From the NCBI GenBank assembly GCA_937981945.1, contig CALJNJ010000046.1, forward strand, positions 1 through 8,837: a stretch of 8,837 nucleotides of DNA, given 5' to 3'. Source of the stretch: an uncultured Caulobacterales bacterium. Lineage in GTDB: Bacteria; Pseudomonadota; Alphaproteobacteria; Caulobacterales; Maricaulaceae. Below, piece after piece: positions 1 through 6,073 of the stretch. The notes beneath the pieces were generated by a model. It saw only the letters and a list, made by a program, of their open reading frames with translations, had not been told where the DNA came from and searched no databases. The translations under genes and the position numbers were made by a program. Position 1 is the first letter of the stretch. Each line of letters opens with the position of its first letter.

Positions 1-3
1 ACT

Positions 4-552
4 CTACGCATTGGCGGCTCCTTTTTCGGCCTCAGCTTTACTGGCATCGGTCTGAAACAGACCTACGCGAAGGTCTTTGGCTTTGTAAATTGTTTCACCG
101 TCTGCGATCAACACTGCGTCGGCAATTCCAAGAGCCAGTGACCGGCGGATAACCCGCTTTATATCGATTTCGTATCGAACAAGTTTGATGTCTTGAGTGA
201 CCTGGCCGGTGAATTTAAGCTCACCGACGCCCAGAGCGCGCCCACGTCCGGGAGATCCGCTCCAGCCCAGGAAAAATCCAACTAACTGCCACATGGCGTC
301 CAGCCCCAAACAACCCGGCATGACCGGGTCACCGCGAAAGTGGCAATCAAAAAACCAAAGATCTTCTTTGACATCGAGTTCGGCGATAATGTGCCCCTTG
401 TCATAGGCGCCGCCTTCGTCGGAGATATGAAGAATGCGGTCGAGCATCAGCATAGGCGGCAAGGGTAGTTTCGCGTTACCGGGTCCGAAAAGGCTTTCTT
501 CACCGCTGGTGATCAGATCGTCATAATCATAGGAATTTTGTATTTTAAGCAT
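4..552 (-). CDS. fabA: 3-hydroxydecanoyl-[acyl-carrier-protein] dehydratase FabA
   Basis: Cytosolic hot-dog-fold enzyme of type II fatty acid synthesis. FabA dehydrates 3-hydroxyacyl-ACP and isomerises trans-2- to cis-3-decenoyl-ACP, the branch point to unsaturated fatty acids. The sequence shows the family signature [17 protein letters not shown] at residues 70-86, with catalytic His71 and Asp85, followed by the conserved [11 protein letters not shown] and [15 protein letters not shown] segments. At 182 residues it is about ten longer than the E. coli enzyme; the excess is mostly a C-terminal Ala/Lys/Glu-rich tail (last ~14 residues), probably disordered. The ATG is preceded by AAGG at a six-base gap. 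It lies 84 bases downstream of the FSP1-like gene on the same strand, with no terminator visible between them. In many alphaproteobacteria fabB and fabI follow fabA; that would fall outside the left edge here. The assignment is near certain. Confidence 0.97.
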   Translation of the reverse strand: MLKIQNSYDYDDLITSGEESLFGPGNAKLPLPPMLMLDRILHISDEGGAYDKGHIIAELDVKEDLWFFDCHFRGDPVMPGCLGLDAMWQLVGFFLGWSGSPGRGRALGVGELKFTGQVTQDIKLVRYEIDIKRVIRRSLALGIADAVLIADGETIYKAKDLRVGLFQTDASKAEAEKGAANA

Positions 553-636
553 TGGGGGCCTTATAGTAAATCAGCGCTGCAAACTATCCGTTTGAGCCGT
601 AAAAACAAGGGGCAAGGTCAATTGTATTTGCTCGCT

Positions 637-1746
637 CTATTGGCGACGAATACCTTTGTAAATCAGACGGTCAACAAAGACAGGCCAAATGATATTTCGC
701 GTCGCCGATGGTGAAATTTTGGTGTTTTTCCCTTTGGGTGAAAAAACTCTCAGACCTTCACGGCGGATTCCCATAACGGAACCCCAGCGATTTTCAGGGG
801 CTTTGAAAGCCCTCATTCGCTGAGGATTTCCCTTTAGATAATGTTTGATGTTGATTGCAGCGATGACAAAACCGGCATTGCGTGCTGAGCTGCGATTAGG
901 ATCACTTGCTGCAATGTCGCCAATCGCAAAAATTGACGGGTGATCCGGTGTTTGAAATGTTGGGGCGACTTGAACAAACCCTAACTCGTCGAGCATATCA
1001 GCCGGAATAAATTCATTATTGGGCTGAATATTGCCCACAGCCCACAAAATACAATCCGCTTTATAGCCTCTCTGACCGGTTTCAAATTCGATGGTTCCCG
1101 GCGTCAGAATCGGAAAAGTGTCCGGGAGCCGGGCCCGGTGTTTGGGGTTTAGGTCTATGCGATCATCAGATAAACGCTGCGTTATATAGGCCCTGGTGTC
1201 GGGATGATATCCTTTCAAAACTTGCTCGCTCGGAAAGAAAAGCGACACTTGTTTATCGGGATAGAATTCTTTGATTTGGGCGGCCGAACTCACCGCTGTG
1301 GGCCCGCCGCCCACTATGGCAATCTTTTGGGCCCGCTCTATTAACGAGGCCTGGTCGGTCAGGTCTTGTTCTATCCGGTCGATATTTTTGATATCGCTGT
1401 TTCGCCAAAACCCGTTACGGGTTCCGCTGGCGATAACTAAAGCATCATAACTTAGTTCCTGCCGATCGCCGTTTGTCGTTTCAACAAATATGGTTTTTAG
1501 GTACGGTTTAAGTTGCGCGGCTTTTCCGTGAATAATGGAAACGTTGTCGAGTTTTTTAAAATCTGAAAATTTCGGTAAATAATAGCGTTTCCAATTCTCA
1601 GGATTTGTCAGGCGGTTGCCGAGTTCTTGTCCGCTGACCAAATTGGGTTTGGTAGAAATTGCCGTAACATCAAAGTTTTTGGATAATCGCGTGGCCATTA
1701 AGACCCCGGTATCTCCGAACCCTATAATGACAATTTTTGGCCGCAC
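637..1746 (-). CDS. FAD-dependent NAD(P)H oxidoreductase, FSP1/AIFM2-like
   Basis: Flavoprotein of the two-dinucleotide-domain pyridine nucleotide-disulfide oxidoreductase class (Pyr_redox_2), most like the AIFM2/FSP1 and type II NADH dehydrogenase relatives that pass electrons from NAD(P)H to quinones. Visible parts: N-terminal FAD-binding IVIIGFGDTG at residues 5-14; the ALVIASGT segment near 102-109; the NAD(P) site IAIVGGGPTAVSSAAQI at 142-158, where Ala replaces the third Gly of GxGxxG; and the C-terminal FAD motif SIFAIGDIAA at 271-280. The resemblance to human FSP1 as I recall it runs through the IVGGG...AAQIK.FYPDKQVSL segment, and the length (369 versus 373 residues) agrees. The start is a GTG at 1744-1746 overlapping the TAG stop of the DUF1295 gene by one base (TAGTG); a longer frame back to 1902 would lie inside that gene and adds residues before the FAD fold. 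No Shine-Dalgarno is visible, so translation probably depends on coupling. Family is solid; quinone as acceptor is inference. Confidence 0.85.
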   Translation of the reverse strand: MRPKIVIIGFGDTGVLMATRLSKNFDVTAISTKPNLVSGQELGNRLTNPENWKRYYLPKFSDFKKLDNVSIIHGKAAQLKPYLKTIFVETTNGDRQELSYDALVIASGTRNGFWRNSDIKNIDRIEQDLTDQASLIERAQKIAIVGGGPTAVSSAAQIKEFYPDKQVSLFFPSEQVLKGYHPDTRAYITQRLSDDRIDLNPKHRARLPDTFPILTPGTIEFETGQRGYKADCILWAVGNIQPNNEFIPADMLDELGFVQVAPTFQTPDHPSIFAIGDIAASDPNRSSARNAGFVIAAINIKHYLKGNPQRMRAFKAPENRWGSVMGIRREGLRVFSPKGKNTKISPSATRNIIWPVFVDRLIYKGIRRQ

Positions 1747-2612
1747 TATGTTTTGGGAAACCAGGGAAAAAAGACAGATGTTCTTTTGATGTATTCGGCG
1801 TAACCGATCCGATTTCTCAGACTGCGTTCTTCCATTAGCGGAATACTGGTGAGCGCGAACATGGCGCCCATCATAATGACCCCCGGCATAATCCACCACC
1901 ACCCTTCAGGGCGGGCGGCGACGCCGAAAATCATCAGGCCAAACCAAAAGCCGTATTCGCCAAAATAATTGGGATGGCGCGAATATTTCCAAAGCCCGGT
2001 ATTGATATACTCGCCCGGCGCTTTGTCACGGTTAAAGCGATGTAGCTGAAGGTCTGCAATCATCTCAATCAGAATGGCGCCCAGCGTAATCACAATGCCG
2101 ATAATTTCCCAGAACCCGAAACCGACGCGGCTTGGATTCATGACGGCATAGACCGGAAGCAAAGCCGCAAAAACAATCAACGTTGGGAACATGTGAAGTC
2201 CAAACAAATCTGCCCAAAGTTCAGATTTACCGGCTTTTTCGCGAATAGGCTCATAGCGCCAATCTTCGTGATGTAAGCCGGGCCAATGGGTCGCCCAGTT
2301 TAAAGTCAACCGAATGCCCCAAAAGAAAATCAATCCGACAACAATCAAAGCAACCAAATTGTTGTCCCGCATCAGCAGATCGTGATTGATGAACCAATAA
2401 AGCGCAATGAAAGGGGGGAAGACGCTCCAATATGCGTCGTAAAAACTGGTATTTTTATATTTCCGGCTAAATCCGAAAATGACCAATGTCGCGCCAATAT
2501 CTGCGGCCAAAGACTTGATCAAAATACTTAAGGGCAAAAAGAAAAGAAGGGCTGCCCCAACGATAAACGCGCAGGCATAAGCGACGACAACTTTATTTAA
2601 ATCACGGCTCAT
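1746..2612 (-). CDS. DUF1295 membrane protein, steroid 5-alpha-reductase superfamily
   Basis: Polytopic inner-membrane protein of 288 residues. The C-terminal half carries the hallmark GLWKYSRHPNYFGEYGFW (206-223) and the closing EERSLRNRIGYAEYIKRTS (261-279) of DUF1295, a family related to steroid 5-alpha-reductases and isoprenylcysteine methyltransferases; the first motif is the predicted cofactor-binding part of these folds. Hydrophobic stretches near residues 8-30, 38-48, 63-76, 86-106, 138-158, 168-186, 220-232 and 240-258 indicate roughly seven or eight membrane spans. The ATG at 2612 was preferred over one at 2687 because it has a strong GGGGAGAG ribosome site just upstream and because the longer form would overlap the preceding gene. 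Its stop overlaps the GTG of the FSP1-like flavoprotein by one base, so the two are coupled and may form one redox function. The substrate is unknown; an NAD(P)H-dependent lipid or isoprenoid double-bond reductase is one possibility. Confidence 0.88.
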   Translation of the reverse strand: MSRDLNKVVVAYACAFIVGAALLFFLPLSILIKSLAADIGATLVIFGFSRKYKNTSFYDAYWSVFPPFIALYWFINHDLLMRDNNLVALIVVGLIFFWGIRLTLNWATHWPGLHHEDWRYEPIREKAGKSELWADLFGLHMFPTLIVFAALLPVYAVMNPSRVGFGFWEIIGIVITLGAILIEMIADLQLHRFNRDKAPGEYINTGLWKYSRHPNYFGEYGFWFGLMIFGVAARPEGWWWIMPGVIMMGAMFALTSIPLMEERSLRNRIGYAEYIKRTSVFFPWFPKT

Positions 2613-2625
2613 ATCTCTCCCCTTT
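2613..2625 (-). promoter_or_regulatory. Ribosome binding site deciding the DUF1295 start
   Basis: On the minus strand AAAGGGGAGAGAT runs directly into ATG at 2612. The GGGGAGAG core is a good anti-16S match and has no equivalent before the alternative upstream ATG at 2687. This fixes the start and leaves a 53-base gap to the SH3 gene. Confidence 0.7.
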
Positions 2626-2665
2626 ATAGCCGGGAGCCTAAGTGAGTCAGCGGCATTCGTAAAGG

Positions 2666-3214
2666 TTAGAGCTTTCCGGCGCCCCACAGATTAGACTTTA
2701 ATGCCCAACCTTTATATCCGTCGCCTGAACTGACCTTGCACCAATTATCCTCATTGCACATATCTACTTCGAGCAAAACATTGGCATCGGATACAGCTTT
2801 AATCCGCGCGGTTGTTTTGGGCTTTGCGCGCAATGTCGTTTCTTGGCGGGTCAATGCCATTCTTGTGCCTGATAATGAACTGCCGCGAACCCAACTTTCA
2901 TCGCCGTGGACGTCCCGAACTTTTCGCCAGACGTCCATTTCTGCTATAACTATTAGAGGCAACCCTTTACGGCGATATTGCCAGAGGACCGGATGTTTCA
3001 GGCTTGGACCTTGTCGGCCGTTAACCCGTCCGAATTTTAAGGATACGAATCTGGGGACCGGTAGGCCCGAATGAGTTTTTGCAGCAGATACGCGGTAAAA
3101 ATCTTCATATTGGGGGATGTCTTCGACAACGACCCGTCGTTCCTGCGCCTCAGCAGTTCCGCTTGCCAATGCGGCAATGCTAATAATTATAAGCGCGCGC
3201 GTGAATAATCGCAT
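2666..3214 (-). CDS. Secreted protein with two bacterial SH3-type domains
   Basis: Exported protein of 182 residues. A signal peptide is clear: MRLFTR, a hydrophobic core ALIIISIAALASG, then cleavage probably after TAEA (about residue 23). The mature part has two SH3-like beta domains, about 56-116 (ending DESWVRGSSLSG) and about 119-178 (ending GYKGWALKSNLWG); the W-V/A...L closing strand is typical of the SH3_4 / DUF1058-type repeats of alphaproteobacterial periplasmic proteins, which may bind peptidoglycan or other envelope components. Cys153 and Cys159 could form a disulfide in the periplasm. Two adjacent ATGs exist (3217 and 3214); the GAGGA at 3219-3223 suits 3214 better, and a longer form from 3256 would bury the signal peptide. 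First gene of the left minus-strand block and divergent from the dehydrogenase. There is no catalytic domain, so the exact role is unknown. Confidence 0.85.
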   Translation of the reverse strand: MRLFTRALIIISIAALASGTAEAQERRVVVEDIPQYEDFYRVSAAKTHSGLPVPRFVSLKFGRVNGRQGPSLKHPVLWQYRRKGLPLIVIAEMDVWRKVRDVHGDESWVRGSSLSGTRMALTRQETTLRAKPKTTARIKAVSDANVLLEVDMCNEDNWCKVSSGDGYKGWALKSNLWGAGKL

Positions 3215-3218
3215 CATG

Positions 3219-3223
3219 TCCTC
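3219..3223 (-). promoter_or_regulatory. Ribosome binding site of the SH3 protein gene
   Basis: GAGGA on the minus strand, with five bases between GAGG and the second of two tandem ATGs (3212-3214). It is too close to the first ATG (3215-3217), so the second is the likelier start. Confidence 0.5.
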
Positions 3224-3280
3224 AATCCGGTATTTGAAGCAATTACTGCGCGCCAAGTTCTAAGACATGGTAAAAGTTTC

Positions 3281-3326
3281 TTAAACAATGCAGAAAAAGC
3301 GACATATATTCCCCTCTATCGGGGAA
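3281..3326 (+). promoter_or_regulatory. Possible promoter and leader hairpin for the dehydrogenase gene
   Basis: In the divergent gap, TTAAAC (3281-3286) and TATATT (3305-3310) are 18 bases apart and read toward the plus-strand dehydrogenase gene. The -35 is poor and the -10 fair, so this is a weak call. Directly after it, TTCCCC (3309-3314) and GGGGAA (3321-3326) form a six-base-pair stem with loop TCTATC, which would sit near the 5' end of the transcript. No T-run follows on either strand, so it is not a terminator. Confidence 0.25.
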
Positions 3327-3369
3327 AAGACGCTTGAAATTTGACCCATTAAGGCCTTTTCTGGCGAAT

Positions 3370-4377
3370 ATGAAAAAATCAGAGAATCCTAAAGTGGTCG
3401 TAACCCGGCGTTTACCGGATGAAATTGAGGCACGTTTGGCCGATCTGTTCGACAGCACGTTAAACCCGAATGATATTCCGATGAGCGCCGAAGCGCTCAA
3501 AAATGCTGTATCCGATTGCGATGTTCTTGTGCCGACGGTGACCGACCGTATTGACGCGGATATCATCAATGCGGCAGGTCCGTCCCTGCGTTTGATCGCC
3601 AATTTCGGAGCGGGCACGGACCATATTGACGTGGCGGCCGCTCACGCAAAAGGCATTGTCGTGACCAATACGCCCGGCGTCTTAACGGAAGATACGGCCG
3701 ATTTTACCATGGCTCTAATTTTGGCAGTCCCGCGCCGAATGGTTGAAGGTGACCGGTTGACCCGTGCCGGCGGTTTTAAAGGCTGGACACCAACCGGGCT
3801 TTTGGGGCACCGGGTTCGCGGAAAAAAATTGGGCATTGTCGGCATGGGCCGTATTGGCCAGGCTGTCGCGCGACGCGCCTCGGCATTTGGATTATCCGTG
3901 CATTATCATAACCGGCGTCCTGTTTCCGAACCTATTGAAAAAGAGCTCGGCGCTCAATATTGGGATGATTTGGACGCCATGTTGGCGGCTATGGATATTG
4001 TCTCCATCAATTGCCCTAAAACACCGCTGACCTATCATTTGATCAATGCTGAACGCCTGTCGAAAATGTCGCCGAGCAGTTACATCGTCAACACATCCAG
4101 AGGAGACGTTATTGATGAGGCTGCTTTGGCAGAAGCTTTGGCGGCCGGAAATATAGGCGGTGCCGGTCTGGATGTTTACGAACACGAGCCAAAAGTACAT
4201 TCGGGACTTCTGGGATTGCCGAATGTCATTTTAGCGCCTCATCTCGGATCTGCCACCCATGAATCACGGCGCGAAATGGGTGAAAAAGTTTTGATTAATA
4301 TCAGGGCTTGGATGGATCATCACAAAGTACCCGACCGGGTTTTACCGCCGGGATCTACATTCTCCAAGGCGTCTTGA
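3370..4377 (+). CDS. D-2-hydroxyacid dehydrogenase, glyoxylate/hydroxypyruvate reductase type
   Basis: Cytosolic NAD(P)H-dependent dehydrogenase of 335 residues, the usual size. Order of parts: split substrate-binding domain with NFGAGTDHIDV (78-88) and NTPGVLTEDTADF (100-112); Rossmann domain with GIVGMGRIG (155-163); then the catalytic triad Arg244 in NTSRGDVIDE, Glu273 in VYEHEP and His291 in APHLGSATHESR. YHNRR (179-183) after the second Rossmann strand has the basic residues that favour NADPH, as in glyoxylate and hydroxypyruvate reductases. The likely reaction is glyoxylate to glycolate or hydroxypyruvate to D-glycerate; exact substrate is inference. The ATG at 3370 matches where relatives begin (basic residues, then VVVTRRLP). 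A TTG at 3334 would add 12 residues and has a GGGGA nine bases upstream, so it cannot be ruled out. Eleven bases separate its stop from the lipoprotein gene, implying one operon. Confidence 0.92.
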   Translation: MKKSENPKVVVTRRLPDEIEARLADLFDSTLNPNDIPMSAEALKNAVSDCDVLVPTVTDRIDADIINAAGPSLRLIANFGAGTDHIDVAAAHAKGIVVTNTPGVLTEDTADFTMALILAVPRRMVEGDRLTRAGGFKGWTPTGLLGHRVRGKKLGIVGMGRIGQAVARRASAFGLSVHYHNRRPVSEPIEKELGAQYWDDLDAMLAAMDIVSINCPKTPLTYHLINAERLSKMSPSSYIVNTSRGDVIDEAALAEALAAGNIGGAGLDVYEHEPKVHSGLLGLPNVILAPHLGSATHESRREMGEKVLINIRAWMDHHKVPDRVLPPGSTFSKAS

Positions 4378-4388
4378 AAGGCATTATT

Positions 4389-5363
4389 ATGAAAGTTTCC
4401 GGTCCAATTTTAGCTTTGTCATTCGCGGTCGTTTTAGCGGCTTGTTCTGAGCCGACTGCGCAGGTTTCCAAGACGGACGCCAAGGACGTTGTAAAAGAAG
4501 TTGCGGCAAAAACTAAAACTGCTGCGGCTTCCGAAAAGACCCAATATGCTTTGACAAAATCCGATTTGGGCCAGGGTGTATATATGCTCGCCGGCCAAGG
4601 CGGTAATATCGGCGTATCAGCGGGCGCGGACGGGATTTTCGTCATTGATGATCAATTTGCCCGCTTCATTCCGACTATTCTGAATGAAATCAAAGCGATT
4701 TCCGACGGGCCGATCAAGTTTGTGATCAACACCCATTATCATGGCGATCACAGCGGCGGAAACGCCGGCATGCGCGAAGCAGGGGCGACAATTATCGCTC
4801 ATGACAATGTCAGAGCCCGCATGAGTACCAGCAATGAAAACAAATTTTGGGGCCGAACCGTAGAGGCCACAGCTCCTGAAGCGTGGCCGGCGCTGACATT
4901 TTCCGAGAATATGACGTTTCATTTCAACGGCCAAACCGTAGAGGCCGTTCATGTGCCAAACGCGCACACGGACGGTGATGCCATCATCTATTTCCGTGAA
5001 GCGGACATTCTTCATATGGGCGATAATTTCTTCAACGGAATGTTTCCTTATGTCGATATTGACGGGGGCGGCAGCGTTGACGGAATGATCGCTGCTCTCG
5101 ACAGAGGCTTGGCGCTTGCCGGTGAAAAAACCCAAATTATTCCCGGTCACGGTCCCATGAGCAGTAAAGCCGATATGAAGGCTGCGCGGGATATGCTGGC
5201 AGACGTACAGGCGCGGGTCAAAAAACACATTGATTCCGGCAAAAAATTGGACGCGATTTTGGCGGAAAACCCGCTCGAGGATTATGCGCAATATGCCGCT
5301 TTTATTAATCAGGAAAATATGATAAAGATCGCGTACCGGTCTTTAACGGGGCAACTCGAATAG
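4389..5363 (+). CDS. MBL-fold metallo-hydrolase lipoprotein
   Basis: Exported lipoprotein of 324 residues with a metallo-beta-lactamase fold. The N-terminus is a lipoprotein signal (hydrophobic ILALSFAVVLAAC, lipobox LAAC, lipidated Cys19), followed by a Lys/Ala-rich linker to about residue 50 and then the catalytic domain. Metal ligands are all present: His116, His118, Asp120 and His121 in THYHGDHSGGN, His193 in VPNAHTDGD, Asp212 in HMGDNFF, and His254 in IIPGHGPM, so a dinuclear zinc site is expected. This pattern is shared by many hydrolases, including the SoxH/quinoprotein-relay type and class B beta-lactamases, and the substrate cannot be read from sequence. The ATG has TGAAAGG, overlapping the stop of the preceding gene, seven bases upstream; a longer frame from 4308 lies inside the dehydrogenase gene and would hide the lipoprotein signal. 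Cotranscription with the dehydrogenase is likely; the operon ends at the terminator at 5447-5481. Confidence 0.9.
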   Translation: MKVSGPILALSFAVVLAACSEPTAQVSKTDAKDVVKEVAAKTKTAAASEKTQYALTKSDLGQGVYMLAGQGGNIGVSAGADGIFVIDDQFARFIPTILNEIKAISDGPIKFVINTHYHGDHSGGNAGMREAGATIIAHDNVRARMSTSNENKFWGRTVEATAPEAWPALTFSENMTFHFNGQTVEAVHVPNAHTDGDAIIYFREADILHMGDNFFNGMFPYVDIDGGGSVDGMIAALDRGLALAGEKTQIIPGHGPMSSKADMKAARDMLADVQARVKKHIDSGKKLDAILAENPLEDYAQYAAFINQENMIKIAYRSLTGQLE

Positions 5364-5389
5364 ATTAGATTGTAACGGAATTGACGGGG

Positions 5390-5476
5390 CGCGTAGCTGA
5401 TTTGGGCATAGTTCCCCCAATTGGCTAAACCGGATTAGCTACACGTAGCCTCCCATTGCTTCGGTAATGGGAGGCT
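5390..5476 (+). ncRNA. Candidate structured RNA or structured 3' UTR
   Basis: Between the lipoprotein stop and the terminator the sequence can fold into a branched structure. Outer stem: 5393-5401 (GTAGCTGAT) pairs with 5434-5442 (ATTAGCTAC), nine pairs including one G-U, extended by two pairs beyond a C/A mismatch (5390-5391 with 5444-5445). Inside are two small hairpins: TTGGG (5402-5406) with CCCAA (5416-5420), and TTGG (5421-5424) with CCGG (5430-5433), loop CTAAA. The 13-pair terminator follows after one base. This could be a small RNA, an RNase-processed 3' UTR or chance pairing. No good promoter is seen just upstream: TTGACG at 5381 has no matching -10. It matches no RNA family I recognise. 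Confidence 0.3.
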
Positions 5477-5481
5477 GTTTT
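5447..5481 (+). terminator. Rho-independent terminator with UUCG tetraloop
   Basis: Stem of 13 pairs: 5447-5459 (AGCCTCCCATTGC) with 5464-5476 (GTAATGGGAGGCT, one G-U pair), closed by a C-TTCG-G tetraloop and followed by GTTTT. It ends the dehydrogenase/lipoprotein operon, 84 bases after the last stop codon. The T-run is modest but the stem is very stable. Confidence 0.88.
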
Positions 5482-5575
5482 GTGTTGTAAGCTGCATTTT
5501 TATCTCCCTTAACAGGTGCACGGACTCCTCAAATTCGAAATCATTCGCTAAGCTCTTCGCAAAATGGAGAATGGT

Positions 5576-6025
5576 ATGCGGGTAAAGATTTTCGGAAGCA
5601 TCGTTTTGGCACTTGCATTGTCAACGCCTGCTGTGGCGGGTCAGCCTTCCGGGTTCAGCCATCATGACGAAGCGGGTGTTCATATTTTTAAGGGACATCA
5701 CGGTGCGCCGTATTCGGCTGCAGGCTTGCAGGCGGTTCAATTGGAAGAGCAGCGAGCGGCGCAAGCGCGCCAAGCGGCTCAATTGGCCCGTATTGCGGCA
5801 CAATTAGAGGCTCAGTCACGGCAAATTGATGATTTGGGCTTGGCCGTCGGAAATCTTGAGCGGCAGGAGCAAAGACGGCCGCGCCGGAAAGTTTATTACG
5901 GCAATCCGAGGTTTTTCGGGTCCAATGGTTTTATCGGCAACCGCAATTTCACCGGGGCCACCGTTCCGCTGGCCAGGGGACCGAGAAACAGACGCCGCTA
6001 TCATCATCGGCCATATAAACGATAA
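5576..6025 (+). CDS. Small exported Ala/Gln-rich protein of unknown function
   Basis: Not recognised as any known family. It encodes 149 residues: signal peptide MRVKIFGSIVLALALSTPAVA with cleavage after about residue 21; a His-containing stretch (HHDEAGVHIFKGHH, 29-42); an Ala/Gln-rich helix with heptad-like spacing (about 52-97, for example AAQARQAAQLARIAAQLEAQ) that may form a coiled coil; and a basic, Arg/Gly/Asn/aromatic tail (about 100-149) ending RRRYHHRPYKR. Likely periplasmic or outer-surface; the tail could contact polyanions, but that is inference. The ATG at 5576 was chosen over one at 5564 because GGAG (5566-5569) lies six bases before it and the signal peptide then starts cleanly. 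Convergent with the charged-helix gene, sharing one bidirectional terminator. The preceding operon ends at the 5447-5481 terminator, so this gene should have its own promoter, which I could not identify clearly. Confidence 0.7.
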   Translation: MRVKIFGSIVLALALSTPAVAGQPSGFSHHDEAGVHIFKGHHGAPYSAAGLQAVQLEEQRAAQARQAAQLARIAAQLEAQSRQIDDLGLAVGNLERQEQRRPRRKVYYGNPRFFGSNGFIGNRNFTGATVPLARGPRNRRRYHHRPYKR

Positions 6026-6026
6026 T

Positions 6027-6058
6027 AAAAAAGCAGGCTCGAAGCCTGCTTTTCTTTT
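6027..6058. terminator. Bidirectional Rho-independent terminator
   Basis: AAAAGCAGGCT (6029-6039) pairs with AGCCTGCTTTT (6043-6053) around a three-base CGA loop. On the plus strand the stem is followed by TTTTCTTTT; on the minus strand it is followed by six T. It therefore serves both convergent genes for small exported proteins. Confidence 0.92.
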
Positions 6059-6073
6059 AATAATTAGCCAAGA

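Noticed and set aside
616..621. TTGACC on the minus strand as a -35 box for fabA.
   Set aside because: No acceptable -10 hexamer lies 16-18 bases downstream.
1747..1902. N-terminal extension of the FSP1-like protein by 52 residues.
   Set aside because: The extension overlaps the conserved C-terminus of the DUF1295 gene and precedes the FAD fold; the GTG at 1746 places the FAD motif at the usual position.
4617..5291. Minus-strand frame of 224 codons opposite the MBL lipoprotein gene.
   Set aside because: Antisense shadow of a gene with all metal-ligand motifs intact.
5386..5412. tRNA-like 5' half: GGGGCGC followed by a D-arm-like GTAGCTGATTTGGGCATAG.
   Set aside because: The next segment gives no anticodon stem (CCCCC against TAAAC) and there is no T-arm GGTTCGA..CC or matching acceptor 3' strand; a chance resemblance or a decayed remnant at most.
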